Positions 9,601-18,465 are shown, numbered from the stretch's first letter. The stretch is DNA of 64,000 bases from Paenibacillus alvei DSM 29 (GCF_000293805.1 NZ_AMBZ01000001.1:1268001-1332000); one strand, 5' to 3'. The notes: generated by a model not told the origin, from the sequence alone. Numbers and translations are program-made.

Positions 9601-10217
9601 TCCTTTTTCAGTGTTAAGCGGCGCCAGTAATATTCGTAAGGCATTGTCTTCGTGCGTCCAACAAAGAGTAAAACACTTTCGTCGCCACCTTTATTTACGC
9701 TGATATACTCGAGATCCGCCAACACTTCATATTCAGTCAGGTAGTGCTGCAGTGCGTTCTTAACTGTGTCATCGGTAATTCTTCCCTGGCTGATATTCTG
9801 TTCCAGGTTCAGGAACGGATCGGTTTTGTTATAGCGCAAGGACGGGTCAATATAGCTGCCTGCATAATATTTCAGACGTTCTTTGCCTGCCCAGGTGGAA
9901 TAACGCTTGTTATAGGTATCCCAATTATTCAGGAATTTTCCCGGCGCGAAATGGCTGTTGCTTTCCGGAGTCAACTTCCCTTCATAGCCTTCGACGCAGC
10001 GGTTCATATATAACTGTACGCTGCTGATGGCCTCCGCTATCGGCGATGTTTTCACCAGTTCACTGATCTTAGTATCCAGCAGCAAGTACTCATACAGACT
10101 GTCCGCATCCGTAATCTTGTCCGTAAGCTCGGTCGGAACCTGACTGGCGATATAATGCTTGACCAAAGCATCCCGGCGGGCTTCTTTAATGGATTGCATC
10201 AGGGTTGAAGTAGACAT
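6630..10217 (-). CDS. Tc toxin subunit A, C-terminal half (TcA2), copy 1
   Basis: Start chosen at ATG 10217 (MSTSTLMQ), 8 nt after AAGGAAGG, rather than the in-frame ATG 8 codons upstream; 1195 aa. This is the second half of a split TcA, as in Yersinia Yen-Tc. In order: shell region with a variable insertion at about residues 232-405; translocation-channel coiled coil with a hydrophobic tip (TSSTVPIAITGGLDMAPNIF) and heptad-rich helices; C-terminal TcB-binding domain (LDLTVLGLDRSYNQ). It forms the pentameric pore that injects the TcC effector. The start lies 30 nt after TcA1, and TcB follows after 62 nt. The backbone is nearly identical to 14842-18435, while the insertion differs strongly and is AT-richer. 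Confidence 0.92.
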   Translation of the reverse strand: MSTSTLMQSIKEARRDALVKHYIASQVPTELTDKITDADSLYEYLLLDTKISELVKTSPIAEAISSVQLYMNRCVEGYEGKLTPESNSHFAPGKFLNNWDTYNKRYSTWAGKERLKYYAGSYIDPSLRYNKTDPFLNLEQNISQGRITDDTVKNALQHYLTEYEVLADLEYISVNKGGDESVLLFVGRTKTMPYEYYWRRLTLKKDNNNKLVPAIWSGWKKITANIGEALDNYVLPFWENGRLHIKWITIDKKQGGDGQVDDAEYINDWFLNSAGVWCSYSKEKVFNSFEWLGYTLHGETSDEELNIKFSLNKMSIKTSYLNLTFTALSNSKINVRNDSPSYFINMVNIGNEEVKPGQNKDLSVASDKKYQVYVSADSLGKLTFYFSYLGEFVQQYGSINNSQYTPPSGSNIKGPIDLTLKNNIDLSALLDKSLDALFDYTIQGNNQLGGLAAFNGPYGLYLWEIFFHVPFLMAVRFHTEQRYELAERWFKFIFNSAGYRDGFGNLLTDGKGNVRYWNVMPLQEDTEWDDTLSLATTDPDEIAMADPMQYKLAIFIHTLDFLISRGDSLYRMLERDTLTEAKMYYIQASQLLGPRPEIRINHSWPNPTLQSEADAVTAVPTRSDSPAAPILAMRALVTAENGHFLPPYNDELFAFWDKIDLRLYNLRHNLSLDGQPLHLPLFAEPVNPRELQVQHGPGDGLGGSAGSAQSRQSVYRFPLVIDKARNAANSVIQFGNALENALTKQDSEAMTILLQSQQQIVLQQTRDIQEKNLAALQASLEATMTAKAGAESRKTHFAGLADNWMSDNETASLALRTTAGIINTSSTVPIAITGGLDMAPNIFGFAVGGSRWGAASAAVAQGLQIAAGVMEQTANIIDISESYRRRREDWLLQRDIAENEAAQLDSQIAALREQMDMARKQLALAETEQAHAQAVYELQSTRFTNQALYNWMAGRLSSLYYQMYDAALPLCLMAKQALEKEIGSDKTVGVLSLPAWNDLYQGLLAGEALLLELQKLENLWLEEDKRGMEAVKTVSIDTLLRKETPESSFVELVKEVLDGKTPDPVSGVGVQLQNNIFSATLDLTVLGLDRSYNQAEKTRRIKNLSVTLPALLGPYQDIEATLSLGGETVALSHGVDDSGLFTTDLNDSRFLPFEGMDPLSGTLVLSIFHAGQDGDQRLLLESLNDVIFHIRYVMK
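8990..9520 (-). other. Hypervariable surface-domain segment of TcA2 copy 1
   Basis: About 175 codons between the conserved flanks WKKITANIGEA and PPSGSNIKGPIDLTL. Flanking DNA is almost identical to copy 2, but this block shares only scattered residues with its counterpart and is visibly AT-richer. Predicted beta-rich content (KYQVYVSADSLGKLTFYFSY). In TcA structures such outward insertions are receptor-binding domains, so a role in target recognition is inferred. Confidence 0.7.
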
Positions 10218-10247
10218 ATGTTTATCACCTTCCTTGGTCATGTTGGT

Positions 10248-13200
10248 TCAGGCTTGCGCCGCAGCCATCAGGCTGTGGGCTACCGAAGTAATCAAATCCA
10301 TGTTTTCCGCGGTTTTATCCTCTTCGGCCATGTCAACCAGCTCTCCCAGCGTTCTGCTGCCCACGTTCAGTTGACGGCCCAGGTTGACCCAGCTTTCCAA
10401 AGTAAAGATCTGATCAAAGTTCTTGGGATATTCGTTCTCTCCCAGCAGGTAATCATTCATCGAGGCGGTATCCGCTTCATTCCAGCCATGGATATGGGCC
10501 AGCAGCTTGACCGCAGTGTCGCGTGTGATGGTTGCCGAGTGAGCCTGGGCAAAATATCGCATAGCCTCCTCGCTGGAAACCTGGACGCGCTGCTGCCATT
10601 CCTTCAGGCGGGTCAGCACCAGCAGGAGATGCAGCGAGGGTACGGGCACTGTGTGTTGTCCGTCCAGAAGCTGCTCGGGATGCCCGATCAGCAGCGCCAG
10701 ATCCTGCTCGCTTAACCCGCACCAACGGACAATCAGCGCATACTGGCTGATCTGCTGACACCACTGCAGCAGGGCGGATTCACCTTCCAGGGCCATCAGT
10801 TCATCCTCATGATCGGCGCTGAAATACGCTTGAAGCTTGTCCCAGAAAGCCCGCAGCGTAAACGTTCCGTCGGTTTTGTCCATCCAGTCGATTACTCGCG
10901 CCATCACGTTGGCTTTCAGTTTGAAGCCCGCCGCCAATGCCCGGAGCAGTTTGTCCGCAGGCAACGTATCCTGAGCATCCACTCTGGCCACGTTCGCGGC
11001 ACTGCTTGCGGATTGATGCACCTGTGCCAAAAAGTTGTACAGCTCAGGCGTAGCCGTATCGCTGTACCGGTTGGTAACCATGGCTTGCAGGGAGACAACA
11101 TCCAGCTGATGGGCGTCCATCCAGTCCAAAAGGACCTCCGTACGACGAATAATCTCTAACGCTTCTAAACTCCGAGGGTTCGTGCCAATCGTGCGGAGCA
11201 AGGTATCCTCGCCGCCAGCCATCAATTTCCACAACAGCTCCGCCTCGGTAAAACGCAATCCGAGCATGTGAGGAATTCGGCCTAAACGATAAAGCTGAGC
11301 AACGGTTGTTTCATTGGCGGTGATTTGCTGCGCTTTGTCGCCAAAGCAGTATTTGCCGATACGGGAGAACTCATCGGCGGTCACCCCCATGGCCCCGCAG
11401 CAAATCGATTCATATCGATCCTGCTTGCTCACCTCGAATTGCAAAGTAGCGCCCAAGGGTAAGGTAGCCGAATGGTCGGCCGTGCTGAACATCGTCTGAT
11501 AAAAGCTGTCCTTGCCTGCTTCCGTATACGTATTGACATCGCCGATAAACGCGGCGAACATATCCGATGTGATGCCATAACGCGTCTGGAGCCTTGTGAA
11601 TTCGGCCACAGCATCCAGTACGGACCTATCCAGAATCAGTTCTCCACCGTGTTCGATTACGGCACGGCTGGCATTAGTAATCAGCCAATCCAACTGCTCA
11701 AAGGAAAGACCCGTGCTGCGCGCCAGCCGGACAATCTTTTCCGCCCTTCCGGCCAAAGCCACAACATTATCCGGCGTAAAGTTCAAAACAGGGGTGTCTG
11801 TTGCAGCGCCCGCGCTGTTATACTGTTTTACCCACAACGGAGTTTCTTCCGTACCGGTCAAAAACACAGCTCCATAGGTTGAAACCGGAACATTGGCCTC
11901 GCCGCCAAATTTTACAAACCGGCTTTCGTACTCACTGCTTTTTGCCTGATAATCCTTCTGCATCGTTAAATCCAGCAATTCATTAAAGCTCAAGCCGGTC
12001 TTCAGGCAGAAATCATCGACAACATTTAAGACGGCGGCCAGATCGGCAGGAGCTCGGGTAATGGCCGTCGTGATGTTGAAGTGCTTGGCGATGTCCTCTG
12101 CTGTCGGCTCGGGGTTGACCAGCAGACGGAAGCTGTTTGGCGTCAAGGAAAGCGTTTCCCTCGTCGGCGGAGACGGGGTCGTGTCGGCAACAGGCGGCAT
12201 CATGTCGATGATAGAAATGGTGTCATTCCCCGTCTCATTCTTCCTTAGGGTAAAGGTCAACGCTTCATCCAAGTCCAGATTCAGCGCCAACGGCTCATTC
12301 CAGTTGCTGGCAAGGCTTTTGCCTAGCCCCAAATAGCCGTGATCCGGGACAAAAATGCGGATGGATGTATCGGTCACTCTTTCAATCTGAACTGGAAGGT
12401 GAGTGCCGCTAGGCATACTGCCGGTGCCTCGATTGATCATTAGGCAGTATGGCCCGCTAATATTGTTGCTCTGTCCATCGTCGCTGGTCAGATAACAATT
12501 GGTCAGCAGCTTTCCACCGAGGGACACATCGTCTGCCACGCGCAGGAAGTAGTCCCCTCTGCCGCCTCTGCCGTAATAAACGAGTTGCAACCTTGCCGGC
12601 GCGATATCGGCCGCTTGCGGCGGTCCAATGTTGATTTTGGCGCTAATAGTTGAGCCTATTTCGAGTTTATGCGCCAGAAAAAGCCGTTTGCCGCCGGTCT
12701 CCAGGTAGAATTCCTCTCCCGTGATGAATACCGGCTCATCATCGGAGGCTTTCTGATTGGCGTATTCCGAGTGCCGCGTCTTGCTAATCCGGCGGGCAGC
12801 GGCGGAATCCTGCAGGATGGAAGTCCGCTGCGTGTCCAGCAGGGTATCCCATATCCCCAGCAAATTGGATGAGCGCGCCTCCGCCACGGCATTGATTTGC
12901 GCAAGGTCGTCATCATAGGGAAGGTTCATCGGATAGTAGGTATCCTTCAAGGATGCCAGCGTGCCGGAGCCTTCGGGCTGCAGTACATCCAGCAGGATAT
13001 CGAGAGAAGACACCTCCCGGTTCATATTGTCATTATTGAGGATCAGCGACTTCAAATCTGGACGGCGGTTGTCAATATGCAGTTTGTCTTTTGGGTCGTG
13101 GAGATCCCGCGCAATTTTATACAGTACCGTCAGGTAACGTCCCGGCGAAAAAAGCGACTGTATAGAGGAGGCTTCCGCATAGCCCTCTGGCGATCGCTCC

Positions 13201-13550
13201 GGGAACAAGTCTCCAAAATCGGCTCCGCCTCCAAGACTCCGCTCCAACGCGGCACGCATGCCTTGCAGGCCGGTATCCGCAGATAATTTGGGAAGGCTCT
13301 GGACGACCGGATCATTGTGCAGTTGCCAGGCCCTATAAAGCATGTATAAGTTTTCTGTCCTCTGGACGGCTAATTGATGAATCTCCTTCGCGTCGGAAGA
13401 GGGAATCTCCGGATTGCTTTTCTGAAATTCCGCAAGATTTTCAGATGCAATATCAAAGACGGTCCGATAACCGGACTGTTTAAGCGCTTCTGTTAATTCT
13501 TCGGTTCCGAGCCGGAATACGCCGGCCGTGTTGTCTGTTGTTGACACCAT
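10248..13550 (-). CDS. Tc toxin subunit A, N-terminal half (TcA1), copy 1
   Basis: 1100 aa from ATG 13550, preceded by AGAGGAGG. Residues about 100-200 carry the VRP1 (Salmonella virulence plasmid 28 kDa A) region (SSIQSLFSPGRYLTVLYKIA, then RPDLKSLIL). The rest is the alpha-helical shell of TcA with TcdA-like segments (WMDAHQLDVVSLQAM, RLGRIPHMLGLRFTEAELLWKL). A beta-rich block of about 200 aa at residues 253-460 is absent from copy 2. TcA1 and TcA2 assemble into the A pentamer. The stop lies 30 nt before TcA2, so this is one operon with A2-B-C. No signal peptide is visible. Confidence 0.92.
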   Translation of the reverse strand: MVSTTDNTAGVFRLGTEELTEALKQSGYRTVFDIASENLAEFQKSNPEIPSSDAKEIHQLAVQRTENLYMLYRAWQLHNDPVVQSLPKLSADTGLQGMRAALERSLGGGADFGDLFPERSPEGYAEASSIQSLFSPGRYLTVLYKIARDLHDPKDKLHIDNRRPDLKSLILNNDNMNREVSSLDILLDVLQPEGSGTLASLKDTYYPMNLPYDDDLAQINAVAEARSSNLLGIWDTLLDTQRTSILQDSAAARRISKTRHSEYANQKASDDEPVFITGEEFYLETGGKRLFLAHKLEIGSTISAKINIGPPQAADIAPARLQLVYYGRGGRGDYFLRVADDVSLGGKLLTNCYLTSDDGQSNNISGPYCLMINRGTGSMPSGTHLPVQIERVTDTSIRIFVPDHGYLGLGKSLASNWNEPLALNLDLDEALTFTLRKNETGNDTISIIDMMPPVADTTPSPPTRETLSLTPNSFRLLVNPEPTAEDIAKHFNITTAITRAPADLAAVLNVVDDFCLKTGLSFNELLDLTMQKDYQAKSSEYESRFVKFGGEANVPVSTYGAVFLTGTEETPLWVKQYNSAGAATDTPVLNFTPDNVVALAGRAEKIVRLARSTGLSFEQLDWLITNASRAVIEHGGELILDRSVLDAVAEFTRLQTRYGITSDMFAAFIGDVNTYTEAGKDSFYQTMFSTADHSATLPLGATLQFEVSKQDRYESICCGAMGVTADEFSRIGKYCFGDKAQQITANETTVAQLYRLGRIPHMLGLRFTEAELLWKLMAGGEDTLLRTIGTNPRSLEALEIIRRTEVLLDWMDAHQLDVVSLQAMVTNRYSDTATPELYNFLAQVHQSASSAANVARVDAQDTLPADKLLRALAAGFKLKANVMARVIDWMDKTDGTFTLRAFWDKLQAYFSADHEDELMALEGESALLQWCQQISQYALIVRWCGLSEQDLALLIGHPEQLLDGQHTVPVPSLHLLLVLTRLKEWQQRVQVSSEEAMRYFAQAHSATITRDTAVKLLAHIHGWNEADTASMNDYLLGENEYPKNFDQIFTLESWVNLGRQLNVGSRTLGELVDMAEEDKTAENMDLITSVAHSLMAAAQA
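12175..12790 (-). other. Insertion domain unique to TcA1 copy 1
   Basis: Roughly 200 codons between ISKTRHSEYANQ and DTTPSPPTRETLSL. In copy 2 the same flanks are joined by only a few residues. It is rich in beta-prone sequence (RLQLVYYGRGGRGDYFLRVA, TSIRIFVPDHGYLGLGKSL). I do not recognise the fold; by position it is a surface-exposed candidate receptor-binding domain. Confidence 0.6.
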
Positions 13551-13812
13551 GAACTCCTCCTCTTGGGTTCGGAATGATGAGTACTCCGCACGGTCAATAT
13601 GACCGTAGACATCAAAACAATAGAAGAATATCCTTACCGTTTGTGGTTATTCCCCATGAACAGGTACCCCCTTTCATTTACAATCCAAGCATACCTCTCA
13701 CCTTCCAAAAAAAAGCATAGATATTTTCATTGATGGGTGAAAATATGTTTCATTCTTCAGGCCCTTGCTGGAGGTAGATTTTACGTAAACTACAAGGAAG
13801 ATTAGCAACGAC
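13550..13812 (-). promoter_or_regulatory. Upstream region of TcA operon copy 1, shared with copy 2
   Basis: This non-coding stretch aligns with 21676-21925, so the promoter was duplicated with the genes. Two dyads stand out: ATATTTTCA / TGAAAATAT (13721-13746, 9-bp arms, conserved in copy 2) and ACGGTCA / TGACCGT (13587-13603, degenerate in copy 2). I cannot place -35/-10 boxes with confidence. Homology reaches the point where the lysis amidase gene begins beside copy 2. Confidence 0.55.
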
Positions 13813-13934
13813 GGAAATGATAAGTGGAACTTTTTATGGCCTTTTAGGAAGAGGGGATCAGGAATGGAAGTTGAGAGGGAGCTTGAAAGAGCATCTGACA
13901 GAAGATAGAGTGTAATACCATAATAAAAAATGAA

Positions 13935-13973
13935 AGAAGCTGCTTCTTTATTCTTAAGAAACAGCTTCTCTTA
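13935..13973 (-). terminator. Terminator of the secreted-protein gene between the TcA copies
   Basis: AGAAGCTG..TTCTT / AAGAA..CAGCTTCT hairpin just past the stop at 13982. On the minus strand it is followed by a T-rich run (TTTCATTTTTTATT). Confidence 0.7.
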
Positions 13974-13981
13974 TTTGACAG

Positions 13982-14731
13982 TTAGTTAATAATTGTCACA
14001 AAACATACTCCTTTAGGATAGAAAGCCATACCGTCTCCAATCTTTTTGTTGTATATTAGACCAGCTTCCCATATTTCAAAGGTATTGACATCATACTTTG
14101 GATAAGCAATAATTCTTCCTCTTTTCTTGTCCGGTACTTTAATATTTTGCTCCTCTTCAACGGCATAACTCGCTGTTACATCATAGTTTAAGGCAGTTGA
14201 AACGATTTTGGCATCGATAGAAACCGTCGTTGAGTGTGTAGCCTGTATCCCTTGTTTTATTATCATTTTTCCACCGGGAGAATCATAATCAGAATCTCTA
14301 ATCGATTTTGATCCGCACGCTTCATATGGATCACTTACGTTCGCAATATACTTTGCAAGTTCAAGAAATGGTGCAACGTTGGGGTTCGTACTGAGGTAAT
14401 TTTGTTCGCTATTTTCATTGGAATTATTACTGGAGTAATTGGGTTGGTTATTGTCACTTGAGTCAGGAATATAAATTGTAACTTTAGAATCCGGATCCAA
14501 CCTGAGATTGGTTTGTTCACTGAATTCACTAACATTTTGTACTTCGATTATTTTAGTAATTGAACCATCCGGAGCGGTTTTGTAGGTTACGTTACCAGCT
14601 ACATCAAAACAGTTCATTAGTTTCGGGGAAGAAGTTAAATCAGTTGTTTTTGCTGAAGCAGCTGATGTAACAAAAAACAAACACGCCAATGATAACATCA
14701 TCGCTACTTGAAACATTTTCTTTATTCTCAC
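13982..14731 (-). CDS. Secreted protein of unknown function between the TcA copies
   Basis: Start taken as GTG 14731, 9 nt after GGAGG (an upstream TTG overlaps the ribosome-binding site); 249 aa. There is a clear Sec signal peptide (MRIKKMFQVAMMLSLACLFF, then VTSAASA). The mature part has an Asn/Ser-rich linker (SSDNNQPNYSSNNSNENSEQ), three Cys, and a beta-rich C-terminus (DVTASYAVEEEQNIKVPDKK, YDVNTFEIWEAGLIY, PKGVCFVTI). I do not recognise the family; pore-forming or lectin-like secreted folds are possible but unproven. It is AT-richer than the Tc genes beside it and has its own terminator, which suggests acquired cargo. It is the only gene in the Tc block with an export signal. Confidence 0.75.
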   Translation of the reverse strand: MRIKKMFQVAMMLSLACLFFVTSAASAKTTDLTSSPKLMNCFDVAGNVTYKTAPDGSITKIIEVQNVSEFSEQTNLRLDPDSKVTIYIPDSSDNNQPNYSSNNSNENSEQNYLSTNPNVAPFLELAKYIANVSDPYEACGSKSIRDSDYDSPGGKMIIKQGIQATHSTTVSIDAKIVSTALNYDVTASYAVEEEQNIKVPDKKRGRIIAYPKYDVNTFEIWEAGLIYNKKIGDGMAFYPKGVCFVTIIN

Positions 14732-14803
14732 CAATAACAACCTCCTACTCTTCCTTCAACATACTATTGAAGTATATTTATGTCAATAATTATGGAAATA
14801 AAG

Positions 14804-14835
14804 AACTCCCGCGGTTGCAGTATTTCGCGGGAGTT
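14804..14835 (-). terminator. Terminator after TcA2 copy 2
   Basis: Ten-bp stem AACTCCCGCG / CGCGGGAGTT directly after the TcA2 copy 2 stop, with TTCTTTATTT on the minus strand. It suggests that copy 2 transcripts end here, so TcB-TcC are expressed mainly with copy 1. Confidence 0.7.
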
Positions 14836-14841
14836 TGTCTT

Positions 14842-17800
14842 CTATTTCATGACATATCGAATGTGGAAGATGACGTCGTTCAGGCTTTCCAGCAGGAGGC
14901 GCTGGTCACCGTCTTGCCCGGCATGGAATATCGACAGAACGAGTGTGCCCGATAACGGATTCATGCCCTCGAAAGGCAGGAAACGGCTGTCGTTGAGATC
15001 CGTGATGAACAAGCCGCTGTCATCCACGCCATGGGACAGCGCAACGGTCTCGCCGCCTAGCGATAAGGTTGCCGCTATATCCTGATAAGGTCCCAATAGC
15101 GCGGGTAAGGTAACCGACAGGTTTTTGATCCTGTGGGCCTTTTCCGCTTGGTTGTAAAAGCGATCCAGGCCAAGGGTGGACAGGTCAAGGGTTGCGCTGA
15201 AAATATTGTTTTGCAGCTGTGCGCTAACTCCGCCCACAGGGTCAGGCGTCTTTCCGTTCAGAACTTCCTTGACGAAATCTGCAAAGCCGGTCTCTGGATT
15301 TTCTTTGCGGAGAAGGGTATCTAGAGATACCGTTCTTACGGCTTCCATTCCGCGCTTGTCTTCCTCCAGCCACAGATTCTCCAGCTTCTGAAGCTCGAGC
15401 AGCAGCGCCTCGCCCGCCAGTAATCCCTGGTACAGATCATTCCAGGCCGGGAGGGTGAAAAGTCCAACCGTTTTATCAGGGCCGATTTCTTTCTCTAAAG
15501 CCTGTTTGGCCATCAAGCACAGCGGCAAGGCGGCGTCATACATTTGATAGTATAGAGACGACAGACGCCCGGCCATCCAGTTATACAAAGCTTGGTTCGT
15601 AAAGCGGGCGCTTTGCAGCTCGTAGACCGCTTGCGCGTGCGCCTGTTCCGTCTCGGCCAGCGCCAGTTGCTTGCGCACCATATCCATCTGTTCCCGCAGG
15701 GCCGCAATCTGCGAATCCAGCTGGGCTGCTTCATTCTCTGCGATATCCCGCTGCAGCAGCCAATCCTCCCGGCGCCGGCGGTAGCTTTCGCTAATATCGA
15801 TGATATTGGCCGTTTGCTCCATTACAGAGGCGCTGACCTGCAATCCTTGGGCTACAGCAGCGCTCACGGCTCCCCAGCGGGAACCTCCGGTCGCCAAGCC
15901 GAACACATTAGGAGCCATATCCAGGCCGCCGGCGATGGCGATTGGCACGGTCGAGCTTGTATTGATAATTCCCGCAGTGGTGCGCAGTGCGAGTGAGGCG
16001 GTTTCATTGTCCGACATCCAGTTGTCCGCCAGGCCGGCAAAATGGGTCTTCCGGGATTCCGCACCCGCTTTCGCTGTCATCGCAGATTCCAGACTTGCTT
16101 GCAGCGCGGCCAGGTTCTTCTCCTGAATATCGCGGGTTTGCTGCAGGACGATCTGCTGCTGGGATTGCAACAGCATGGTCATGGCTTCGCTGTCTTGCTT
16201 GGCCAATGCGTTTTCCAGGGCATTGCCGAATTGGATCACACTGTTGGCCGCATTGCGCGCCTTGTCGATGACAAGGGGGAAACGATAGACACTCTGGCGG
16301 CTTTGGACGGAATTGACGCTTCCCCCCAAGCCATCGCCCGCACCATGCTGCACCTGCAGCTCACGCGGATTCACCGGTTCGGCAAAGAGCGGCAGATGAA
16401 GCGGCTGACCGTCCAGACTCAAATTGTGGCGCAAATTGAATAAACGCAGATCGATTTTATCCCAGAAAGCGAACAGTTCATCATTATAAGGCGGCAGGAA
16501 ATGACCGTTTTCGGCTGTCAGAAGCGTTCGCAAAGCGAGGATTGGCGCTGCCCGCGAACCGCTTCGCGTCGGTACGGCGGTTACCGCGTCCGCTTCGCTT
16601 TGCAGGGTCGGATTAGGCCAACTGTGATTGATCCGAATCTCGGGACGAGGCCCAAGCAGTTGGCTGGCCTGAATGTAATACATCTTGGCTTCGGTCAGAG
16701 TATCCCGCTCCAGCATCCGGTACAAGCTGTCGCCGCGGCTAATCAGGAAGTCCAGGGTGTGAATAAATAGAGCCAGCTTGTATTGCATCGGGTCGGCCAT
16801 CGCAATCTCGTCCGGGTCGGTCGTTGCCAGGGACAACGTATTATTCCACTCCGTATCCTCCTGCAGCGGCACCACGTTCCAATAGCGCACGTTTCCTTTG
16901 CCATCGGTCAGCAGATTGCCGTAGTCATCACGGTATCCTGCGCTGTTAAAAATGAATTTAAACCATCGTTCCGCCAATTCGTACCGCTGCTCGGTTTGGA
17001 AGCGAACCGCCATTAAAAAAGGAGCATGGAAAAAGATTTCCCACAAATAAAGTCCGTAAGGCCCGTTAAAGGCAGCTAAGCCGCCCAATTGGTTATCGCC
17101 CTGAATGGTATAGTCGAACAATGCGTCAAGGCTTGTTTCCAACAAGGCCGACAGGTCAATGTTATTTTTTAGGGTAAGGTCGATAGGACCTTTAATATTG
17201 CTTCCTGATGGAGGTGTAAATTGATTATTGACAATTGTGCCGTATGAGTTTTGGAGTGTATCTTCATAATATCCAAAATAATCAACCCCAAAGTAAGGCT
17301 CAGGATGGACCCCTGACTTTAGTTGCACTGTGAAATACGTATATCTCCAATCATCGACTTCTACTTGTTGCCCCTCTAAAAGTCTAATATCACCTAAAGT
17401 GAGATAAGAATCTGAATCAATGTAATTTTTTTCAAAATTAATGTGTACCCGTCTATATGGCATTGCCGTTAGTGTTAACTTAAAGGCACCTGGTGCATCA
17501 CAGAACAGTTGATTCCGAATAACAGTGATATATTTGCCATCGATGATTGCACTACCACGAGATTCAAAACTATTTTTGATTGGTAGAGACTTTCGGAATG
17601 AAGACCAGACTCCGGAACTATTCATTAACCAGTCATTCAGATACTGTTTCTCAACGGTTTCTCCAGCTTCATTTTGAGTCTTTTCTGTAGAACACCATTG
17701 TACATGTAGGCGATTTTTATACCAGAAAAGCACTACATAGTTATCAACCGCTTCGCCGATATTGGCCGTGATTTTTTTCCACTGCGACCAGATGGCTGGT

Positions 17801-18435
17801 ACCAGTTTATTGTTATTGTCCTTTTTCAGTGTTAAGCGGCGCCAGTAATATTCGTAAGGCATTGTCTTCGTGCGCCCAACAAAGAATAAGTCACTTTCAT
17901 CGGCGCCTTTGTTTACGCTGATATACTCCAGATCCGCCAACACTTCATATTCAGTCAGATAGTGTTGCAGCGAGTTCTTTACGGTATCATCGGTGATTCT
18001 TCCCTGGCTGATGCTCTGTTCCAGGTTCAAGAACGGATCGGTTTTGTTGTACCGCAAGGACGGGTCAATATAGCTGCCTGCATAGTATTTCAGACGTTCC
18101 TTGCCTGCCCAGGTGGAATAACGCTTGTTATAGGTATCCCAATTATTCAGGAATTTTCCCGGCGCAAAATGGCTATTACTTTCCGGAGTCAACTTGCCTT
18201 CATAGCCTTCGACGCAACGGTTCATGTATAACTGCACGCTGCTGATGGCCTCCGCTATCGGCGATGTTTTTACGAGTTCACTGATCTTGGTATCCAGCAG
18301 CAAATACTCATACAGGCTGTCTGCGTCTGTAATCTTATCCATAAGCTCTCTCGGGACATTGTTGGCGATATAATGGTTGACCAACGCATCCCGGCGGGAT
18401 TCCTTAATTGATTGCAACAGGGTTGAAGTAGACAT
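14842..18435 (-). CDS. Tc toxin subunit A, C-terminal half (TcA2), copy 2
   Basis: ATG 18435 after AAGGAAGG; 1197 aa. Same architecture as copy 1: shell, variable insertion at residues about 232-408, channel helices with hydrophobic tip (VPIAIAGGLDMAPNVF), C-terminal TcB-binding domain (LDLSTLGLDRFYNQ). Outside the insertion it is almost the same protein as copy 1. No TcB/TcC follows this copy, so it presumably uses the single B-C pair further downstream. Because the TcB-binding end is conserved, both TcA pentamers should be able to load the same cocoon (inference). Confidence 0.92.
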   Translation of the reverse strand: MSTSTLLQSIKESRRDALVNHYIANNVPRELMDKITDADSLYEYLLLDTKISELVKTSPIAEAISSVQLYMNRCVEGYEGKLTPESNSHFAPGKFLNNWDTYNKRYSTWAGKERLKYYAGSYIDPSLRYNKTDPFLNLEQSISQGRITDDTVKNSLQHYLTEYEVLADLEYISVNKGADESDLFFVGRTKTMPYEYYWRRLTLKKDNNNKLVPAIWSQWKKITANIGEAVDNYVVLFWYKNRLHVQWCSTEKTQNEAGETVEKQYLNDWLMNSSGVWSSFRKSLPIKNSFESRGSAIIDGKYITVIRNQLFCDAPGAFKLTLTAMPYRRVHINFEKNYIDSDSYLTLGDIRLLEGQQVEVDDWRYTYFTVQLKSGVHPEPYFGVDYFGYYEDTLQNSYGTIVNNQFTPPSGSNIKGPIDLTLKNNIDLSALLETSLDALFDYTIQGDNQLGGLAAFNGPYGLYLWEIFFHAPFLMAVRFQTEQRYELAERWFKFIFNSAGYRDDYGNLLTDGKGNVRYWNVVPLQEDTEWNNTLSLATTDPDEIAMADPMQYKLALFIHTLDFLISRGDSLYRMLERDTLTEAKMYYIQASQLLGPRPEIRINHSWPNPTLQSEADAVTAVPTRSGSRAAPILALRTLLTAENGHFLPPYNDELFAFWDKIDLRLFNLRHNLSLDGQPLHLPLFAEPVNPRELQVQHGAGDGLGGSVNSVQSRQSVYRFPLVIDKARNAANSVIQFGNALENALAKQDSEAMTMLLQSQQQIVLQQTRDIQEKNLAALQASLESAMTAKAGAESRKTHFAGLADNWMSDNETASLALRTTAGIINTSSTVPIAIAGGLDMAPNVFGLATGGSRWGAVSAAVAQGLQVSASVMEQTANIIDISESYRRRREDWLLQRDIAENEAAQLDSQIAALREQMDMVRKQLALAETEQAHAQAVYELQSARFTNQALYNWMAGRLSSLYYQMYDAALPLCLMAKQALEKEIGPDKTVGLFTLPAWNDLYQGLLAGEALLLELQKLENLWLEEDKRGMEAVRTVSLDTLLRKENPETGFADFVKEVLNGKTPDPVGGVSAQLQNNIFSATLDLSTLGLDRFYNQAEKAHRIKNLSVTLPALLGPYQDIAATLSLGGETVALSHGVDDSGLFITDLNDSRFLPFEGMNPLSGTLVLSIFHAGQDGDQRLLLESLNDVIFHIRYVMK
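17212..17740 (-). other. Hypervariable surface-domain segment of TcA2 copy 2
   Basis: Counterpart of 8990-9520, with the same flanks but a different sequence (FKLTLTAMPYRRVHINFEKN, WRYTYFTVQLKSGVHPEPYF). Similar length and AT-rich. Divergence starts and stops abruptly inside near-identical DNA, which is what cassette exchange by recombination would leave. Confidence 0.7.
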
Positions 18436-18465
18436 ATGCTTATCACCTTCCTTGGTCATGTTCGT

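Noticed and set aside
13800..13920. Toxin or phage gene fragment between duplicate promoter and terminator
   Set aside because: Only short frames, no recognisable motif; the first bases are just the continuation of the duplicated upstream region.
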